Origin: Ferroplasmaceae archaeon UBA567
GTDB lineage: Archaea; Thermoplasmatota; Thermoplasmata; Thermoplasmatales; Thermoplasmataceae
Direction of reading: 5' to 3'
DNA: 9,698 bases
Assembly: GCA_002505185.1 (NCBI GenBank)
Contig: DAUP01000068.1
Coordinates: forward strand, 1 to 9,698
Below the pieces are notes generated by a model. The model was not told the origin of the DNA. It saw nothing but the letters and a program-made list of their open reading frames with translations, and ran no database searches. The position numbers and the translations under genes were made by a program. This document shows, one piece after another, positions 6,725 to 9,698 of this stretch. Within the stretch, counting starts at the first letter, position 1. Each line of letters starts with the position of its first letter.

Positions 6725-6997
6725 TTACGGGAGAATTATTTCAGTTGTGCCATCTTCCAGTTTAATGATCTTTAGGCTTATCTTTGTAGGTATATGTTCT
6801 CTCCCTCTATCCCATATTAATTCATTTACCTTATTGTCAATCCATATCATGTTTTTTTCGGATTTTGTATATTTTGAAACAGCATCCTTGATGATACTTA
6901 TAGCCGTGTCAGCCCTCCTGCGCCTCGATGATGACCTTGCGCCCCTGAGTGATATTGTTATTAGTTCCTCTGTTGATAATTCATTATTTTCTACCAT
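6725..6997 (-). CDS. rpl31e: Ribosomal protein eL31 (L31e)
   Basis: eL31 is a large-subunit protein near the polypeptide exit tunnel, shared by archaea and eukaryotes. The 90-residue product has the family's L-R-G-A-R-S-S-S-R-R-R-R-A basic stretch, the helix A-I-S-I-I-K-D-A-V-S-K-Y, and the strand V-N-E-L-I-W-D-R-G-R-E-H-I-P-T-K-I-S-L-K. A GTG at 7006 in the same frame would add three residues, but the ATG at 6997 has AGGTG six bases upstream, and that motif itself includes the GTG, so the ATG is chosen. It follows eL39 by nine bases and precedes aIF6 by four. Confidence 0.96.
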   Translation of the reverse strand: MVENNELSTEELITISLRGARSSSRRRRADTAISIIKDAVSKYTKSEKNMIWIDNKVNELIWDRGREHIPTKISLKIIKLEDGTTEIILP

Positions 6998-7003
6998 TTT
7001 TAA

Positions 7004-7008
7004 CACCT
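7004..7008 (-). promoter_or_regulatory. Shine-Dalgarno site deciding the eL31 start
   Basis: AGGTG lies six bases before the ATG at 6997 and overlaps the eL39 stop codon. It favours the ATG over the in-frame GTG at 7006, which lies within the motif. Confidence 0.55.
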
Positions 7009-7162
7009 ACAGTTTTAAGTTTGACCTTCTCCAGTTCTTCCTTTTTGGATTCTGTGTCATTTTTCTATCTGTCCTCAACATTACCCATCCAGGAACTCTC
7101 CTATTCGAATTTACATGTTTCATTAATCTAATTTTTTTGCCAAGCGGCTTGTTTTTGCTCAT
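7007..7162 (-). CDS. rpl39e: Ribosomal protein eL39 (L39e), 51 residues
   Basis: This small, very basic large-subunit protein lines the exit tunnel in archaea and eukaryotes. The 51-residue product begins M-S-K-N-K-P-L-G-K-K-I-R-L, contains the family core N-R-R-V-P-G-W-V-M-L-R-T (20-31), and ends with the typical basic tail N-P-K-R-K-N-W-R-R-S-N-L-K-L. The full normal length is present. A GGAG site at 7169-7172, inside the end of the preceding PDCD5-like gene, sits six bases before the ATG. The gene is separated from that neighbour by two bases. It is short enough to be missed by length-filtered gene callers. Confidence 0.96.
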   Translation of the reverse strand: MSKNKPLGKKIRLMKHVNSNRRVPGWVMLRTDRKMTQNPKRKNWRRSNLKL

Positions 7163-7164
7163 GT

Positions 7165-7506
7165 TTATCTCCTCTCTATTCTTGTTTCCCTTTTGCTACC
7201 TATCAATCTCGAAAGTATACCCTTTAATTCTTCGTCGCCTATAACCCTGTTGATTCTTCCCATTCCAGCTAACTGTATTAACTGATTTTCAACATTGCTC
7301 ACAAGGTCTGGCTTTACCAGTTTTAATGTGCTCAGGCGTTCACGTGCCTCAGTGGATAATATTTGCCTCAGGATCTGCTGCCGTCTTGCCTCTTCCTGTT
7401 CAATCTGTTTCCTGTTTTCCTCGTCCATTTCACCTTGCTGGGCATTTCTCTGCATTTCCTCGAGTTTTCTTTTCCTTATATTATTTAACTCGTCATCGTT
7501 ATCCAT
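7165..7506 (-). CDS. PDCD5/TFAR19-family DNA-binding protein
   Basis: This is the archaeal relative of human PDCD5, a small helical protein described as a DNA-binding protein; its cellular role in archaea is not settled. The 113-residue product has a charged, coiled-coil-like N-terminus (about 1-45, rich in Glu, Gln, Arg) and then the family core: I-L-S-T-E-A-R-E-R-L (49-58), L-V-K-P-D-L-V-S-N-V-E-N-Q-L-I-Q-L-A (63-80), and the C-terminal I-G-D-E-E-L-K-G-I-L-S-R-L. It sits between eS19 and eL39, its conserved place in archaeal genomes, suggesting a link to ribosomes or translation (inference). GGTG at 7513-7516 lies six bases before the ATG, and a stop codon in the same frame directly precedes the ATG, fixing the start. 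Confidence 0.93.
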   Translation of the reverse strand: MDNDDELNNIRKRKLEEMQRNAQQGEMDEENRKQIEQEEARRQQILRQILSTEARERLSTLKLVKPDLVSNVENQLIQLAGMGRINRVIGDEELKGILSRLIGSKRETRIERR

Positions 7507-7554
7507 TCACAACACCATGCTTAGACATTAATACAATATTCATAAGATTTTTTA

Positions 7555-8007
7555 TTAAAGGTATTTCTCAAAAACCTTATCCTTTTCAGCAAGGTTTTTC
7601 ATGACTTCCTTTGCAGCCTTATCCAGTATGGATTGGCCAGCAGGTGTGAGTGACCTTCCTGTTTTTATGTCTTTCTTTAAATATCCAAGTGCCTCAAGTG
7701 ACTGCAGTATATTTCTTATTATAAACCTGCTTCCCTGAACAGGGTGGTATCTTTTTGTGCCTCTGTCCTGGCGGCTGCCATATTCCTGGCTTAATCTTGA
7801 TATCCCAATATTGGTATTTAGATAAACCTTTCTCATAACAGAAGCCAGTCTTGTGTAATACCAGTCATCCTGTATCCATGCGCGCTCCTTTCCGATACCG
7901 TCCTTAAGGTAATTCACCCAGTCCGGTATCTCAACATTTTTCTCTTTAAATTCTGATGCAAGCTTATTTAACAATAAATCTGCGGGAACTTCCTTAACAT
8001 CTACCAT
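7555..8007 (-). CDS. rps19e: Ribosomal protein eS19 (S19e)
   Basis: eS19 is a small-subunit head protein found in archaea and eukaryotes. The 150-residue product has the full family pattern: start M-V-D-V-K-E-V-P-A-D-L-L, then K-E-R-A-W-I-Q-D-D-W-Y-Y-T-R-L-A-S-V-M-R-K-V-Y-L (40-63), the conserved L-S-Q-E-Y-G and H-P-V-Q-G-S-R-F-I-I-R segments, and a winged-helix-like end (L-E-A-L-G-Y-L-K-K, then L-T-P-A-G-Q-S-I-L-D). It is the first gene of a minus-strand unit that continues through the PDCD5-like gene, eL39, eL31 and aIF6, with a 48-base gap before the second gene. Its TATA-like boxes overlap the 3' end of the permease gene, so it can be transcribed independently of that gene. Confidence 0.97.
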   Translation of the reverse strand: MVDVKEVPADLLLNKLASEFKEKNVEIPDWVNYLKDGIGKERAWIQDDWYYTRLASVMRKVYLNTNIGISRLSQEYGSRQDRGTKRYHPVQGSRFIIRNILQSLEALGYLKKDIKTGRSLTPAGQSILDKAAKEVMKNLAEKDKVFEKYL

Positions 8008-8025
8008 ATTATCACGATGCAGGTT

Positions 8026-8045
8026 TATTTATAAACTATTTATAA
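8026..8045 (-). promoter_or_regulatory. Tandem TATA boxes for the eS19 operon
   Basis: TTATAAATA occurs twice on the minus strand (8026-8034 and 8037-8045), an exact nine-base direct repeat with an 11-base period. The copies are centred about 23 and 34 bases before the eS19 ATG. The near one would give an essentially leaderless mRNA; the far one a short leader of roughly 8 bases. GTGAT at 8011-8015 might then serve as a very close Shine-Dalgarno. The boxes overlap the permease stop codon. Confidence 0.55.
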
Positions 8046-9621
8046 CATTTTCGTTATTTTTAAAAATTTTTGGTTTTGTAAACAAAAATAACATCAGTAT
8101 AATATTTACAATAAGATCAGTATAAACATAATAATTTATGTTGCGGAACAGCAAAAATGAAAGTCCCAGTGCTGAAGAAATTGATATCCCCAGTATTACT
8201 AAGGATAAAATAAATATGAACAGCATCGGATAGGTGCCAAATGAATAATAGTTAAGATTTGACGTTCCGGGTGGAAGTTTTTTTAGCAGACGGTTTATGT
8301 TTACAATGAGTATCACATAGAATAATATTATGGCATCAACCAGTTCAAAAAAATAGATAATTAAAAGCTTATGGCTGATAACTATAGTTACAATGATGAA
8401 TGCTACAGCTATAATTGAAAATATAATCAACCCAAATATGCTCTTGTAAAATGCTATGGATTGCTTTTTCACCGGCAATGAATTGAGAATTTCTATACCC
8501 TTGCCCTCCACAACAAGCAGGAATATTGAATAGAAGGATGATACAAATTCCACCAGGTAAAGCATGGAAAAAAATGGTGATTTAAAACCATCTCCAACAC
8601 CTAAGCCCACAAAAAATGGGATAACAAAGAGTACGGGGAGGAATATATATGATAGGTTTTGAGGTTTTCGGAATGTACTTTTTGCATCTTTCTTAAGGAA
8701 TGCCCTAAGCATATTGGTGGTTCTCATTTTTGAATATATTTTCTCGCTTGATACATTCTCCTCGGAGGTCATGAGAATGTTGTATATTTTGTACCTGATA
8801 GAGAAATATATGAGAACCAGTATGGCCAGGAACAACAGTGACAGGAGGATTTCCAGTATCCTGTAAAATAATGGAAGATTATAATTCAGATACACAATAT
8901 ACTCAAGATTTATGGGGAAGGCAAACACCCTTACATAATAGGGGAGCGCTGCTATTGCACTGCTTACATATCCAAAGTATGAGGGATCTTCAAGCAATAG
9001 GTAAAATGCGCCAAGAAAAAGGAAAAGCATGAGAATTTTAATTACATTTTTAATTGATGAGTGTGTTTTTGCCTTTTTTTCCGAATAAATGAAGAGGAGG
9101 GATGATATAATAAAACTGAGCAGTAGAATAAGAAAGGCGTAGACTATGGCAAGGAATATAGTTTCGTAGTCATGGGTAAGAAGGTAAAAGAATATGGCAG
9201 ATGGAAAAACAACAAAAATATATGAAGATGAATTATAAATGAACCATGATACAAATGGAACGTTGACATTTACCTTAATGGGTATTGATTTTAGTGGAGA
9301 CATAATATTGTTGTTATATACAGAGTTGAGGAAAACTATTGAATTGTATATGCCCATCATGAATAGATATAAAAACACAATAAGCCCGAACGATGCAAGC
9401 ATTGTTGTTTCCTTTGCCGCAAAATAAACAGAATCAAGAAGAACAAATATCATAGTAAAAAGCACGGCATTTGCTATATAACTCATAAATATAGTTCTTG
9501 TAAAATATGACTTTTTATTGCCTGAATTTATAGTTCTTTGAAATTTCGGCGTATCCTTTAGGGCCAGGTACCGCTGTTCAACCATTATCAATTTGCTCAA
9601 AAACAAAGTCTGATTTTTCAT
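8029..9621 (-). CDS. Polytopic ABC-2/exporter-like permease, 530 residues
   Basis: I read this as the membrane subunit of an ABC-type exporter, by architecture rather than a specific family match. About twelve hydrophobic segments are visible (near 44-62, 76-98, 122-147, 154-178, 191-210, 254-275, 324-343, 349-371, 395-413, 418-440, 463-490, 499-516), with a polar loop at about 276-322. The halves look related: each has a basic stretch before its first helix (N-K-K-S-Y-F-T-R, then K-K-D-A-K-S-T-F-R-K-P) and a later loop of the type L-K-S-I-P-I-K (110-116) or L-N-S-L-P-V-K-K (379-386), common in ABC-2 permeases. No ATPase subunit is in the window; it would be expected upstream, past the right edge. 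A TAG directly precedes the ATG, so no extension exists. No TATA box lies at the usual distance; a GC-rich structured stretch is there instead. Substrate unknown. Confidence 0.7.
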   Translation of the reverse strand: MKNQTLFLSKLIMVEQRYLALKDTPKFQRTINSGNKKSYFTRTIFMSYIANAVLFTMIFVLLDSVYFAAKETTMLASFGLIVFLYLFMMGIYNSIVFLNSVYNNNIMSPLKSIPIKVNVNVPFVSWFIYNSSSYIFVVFPSAIFFYLLTHDYETIFLAIVYAFLILLLSFIISSLLFIYSEKKAKTHSSIKNVIKILMLFLFLGAFYLLLEDPSYFGYVSSAIAALPYYVRVFAFPINLEYIVYLNYNLPLFYRILEILLSLLFLAILVLIYFSIRYKIYNILMTSEENVSSEKIYSKMRTTNMLRAFLKKDAKSTFRKPQNLSYIFLPVLFVIPFFVGLGVGDGFKSPFFSMLYLVEFVSSFYSIFLLVVEGKGIEILNSLPVKKQSIAFYKSIFGLIIFSIIAVAFIIVTIVISHKLLIIYFFELVDAIILFYVILIVNINRLLKKLPPGTSNLNYYSFGTYPMLFIFILSLVILGISISSALGLSFLLFRNINYYVYTDLIVNIILMLFLFTKPKIFKNNENVINSL

Positions 9622-9698
9622 CTAACTACCCCCCAAGGAGACCCCATGCGTTAGCGTGGGGGGAATTGGGACCCCAAACTGTATTGACTTACAGTATC
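9622..9698. other. GC-rich structured stretch abutting the permease start; possible IS200/IS605-type end or structured RNA
   Basis: The main hairpin has arms CCCCATGC (9642-9649) and GCGTGGGG (9654-9661) around the loop GTTA: eight pairs as plus-strand RNA (one G-U), seven plus an A-C mismatch on the minus strand. CCCAA (9632-9636) and TTGGG (9666-9670) can extend it outward by five pairs. The stretch 9629-9675 is far richer in G and C than the AT-rich genes around it. Compact GC-rich hairpins are typical of IS200/IS605 subterminal regions and of the guide RNA at the end of tnpB genes; I cannot confirm this because the window stops at 9698. On the minus strand one frame, in phase with the permease, is open from the edge down to the TAG at 9622-9624, so the tail of an upstream gene is also possible. 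Confidence 0.45.
9678..9695. repeat. Perfect 6-base inverted repeat at the right edge
   Basis: ACTGTA (9678-9683) and TACAGT (9690-9695) are perfect reverse complements around the six-base spacer TTGACT. It directly follows the GC-rich hairpin and may be a second stem of the same structured element, or an operator-like site. Confidence 0.45.

Noticed and set aside
6928..6980. C/D-box-like guide RNA signature (ATGATGA, then CTGA, then GTGAT) on the plus strand
   Set aside because: It lies antisense inside eL31 where the Ser/Arg codon run creates such words; the spacing between boxes is off and no proper second D box or closing stem is present.
6739..7244. Long plus-strand hydrophobic frames opposite eL31 and eL39 (and similar ones opposite aIF6 and cobQ)
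   Set aside because: They are antisense shadows of well-identified genes; their hydrophobicity follows from reading Lys/Glu/Arg-rich coding sequence on the other strand, and no recognisable domain appears.
1..9698. CRISPR array, tRNA or rRNA genes
   Set aside because: No regularly spaced direct repeats, cloverleaf-like segments or rRNA-like sequence were seen on either strand.

Overview
The window reads as chromosomal DNA of a thermoacidophilic euryarchaeon of the Thermoplasmatales (Ferroplasma-like is my best guess). The grounds are archaeal-only gene families (aIF6, eL31, eL39, eS19, a PDCD5-type protein), low-to-moderate GC with many ATA, AGA and AGG codons, very tight gene packing, and TATA boxes about 23-27 bases before the first start codon of a unit, as expected for leaderless mRNAs. 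The species-level guess is inference.

Layout. (1) 1-3923, plus strand: late cobalamin (vitamin B12) synthesis. A CobD/HisC-type aminotransferase cut by the window edge overlaps cobQ; cobQ overlaps cbiB by ATGA; cobT follows after 56 bases with its own TATA box. Together they supply the aminopropanol arm, amidate cobyrinate, attach the arm, and activate the lower-ligand base. (2) 3924-4110: the largest intergenic gap, with a possible 28-codon coupled ORF and a weak hairpin plus T-tract. (3) 4111-5494, minus strand: an SppA-like Ser/Lys peptidase lacking a membrane anchor, and pyrF. (4) 5495-5568: a compact divergent pyrF/pyrE promoter region with a perfect 13-base palindrome exactly midway. 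(5) 5569-6069: pyrE, whose end overlaps the converging aIF6 gene by six bases. (6) 6064-8007, minus strand: the conserved archaeal translation cluster eS19 - PDCD5-like - eL39 - eL31 - aIF6, read in that order. eL39 is only 51 codons. The first gene has a TATA box close to its start; three of the four downstream genes have Shine-Dalgarno motifs six bases from their start. (7) 8029-9621, minus strand: a 530-residue polytopic ABC-2/exporter-like permease with two similar halves and no ATPase in view. (8) 9622-9698: a GC-rich, strongly structured stretch abutting the permease start codon, unlike the AT-rich surroundings. It resembles the end of an IS200/IS605-type element or a structured RNA, but the window ends before this can be settled.

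Most of the window is well-understood housekeeping content. The parts that deserve a second look are the structured right edge, the symmetric pyrF/pyrE palindrome, the anchorless SppA and the gap after cobT. I see no CRISPR array, tRNA, rRNA or complete transposase gene.
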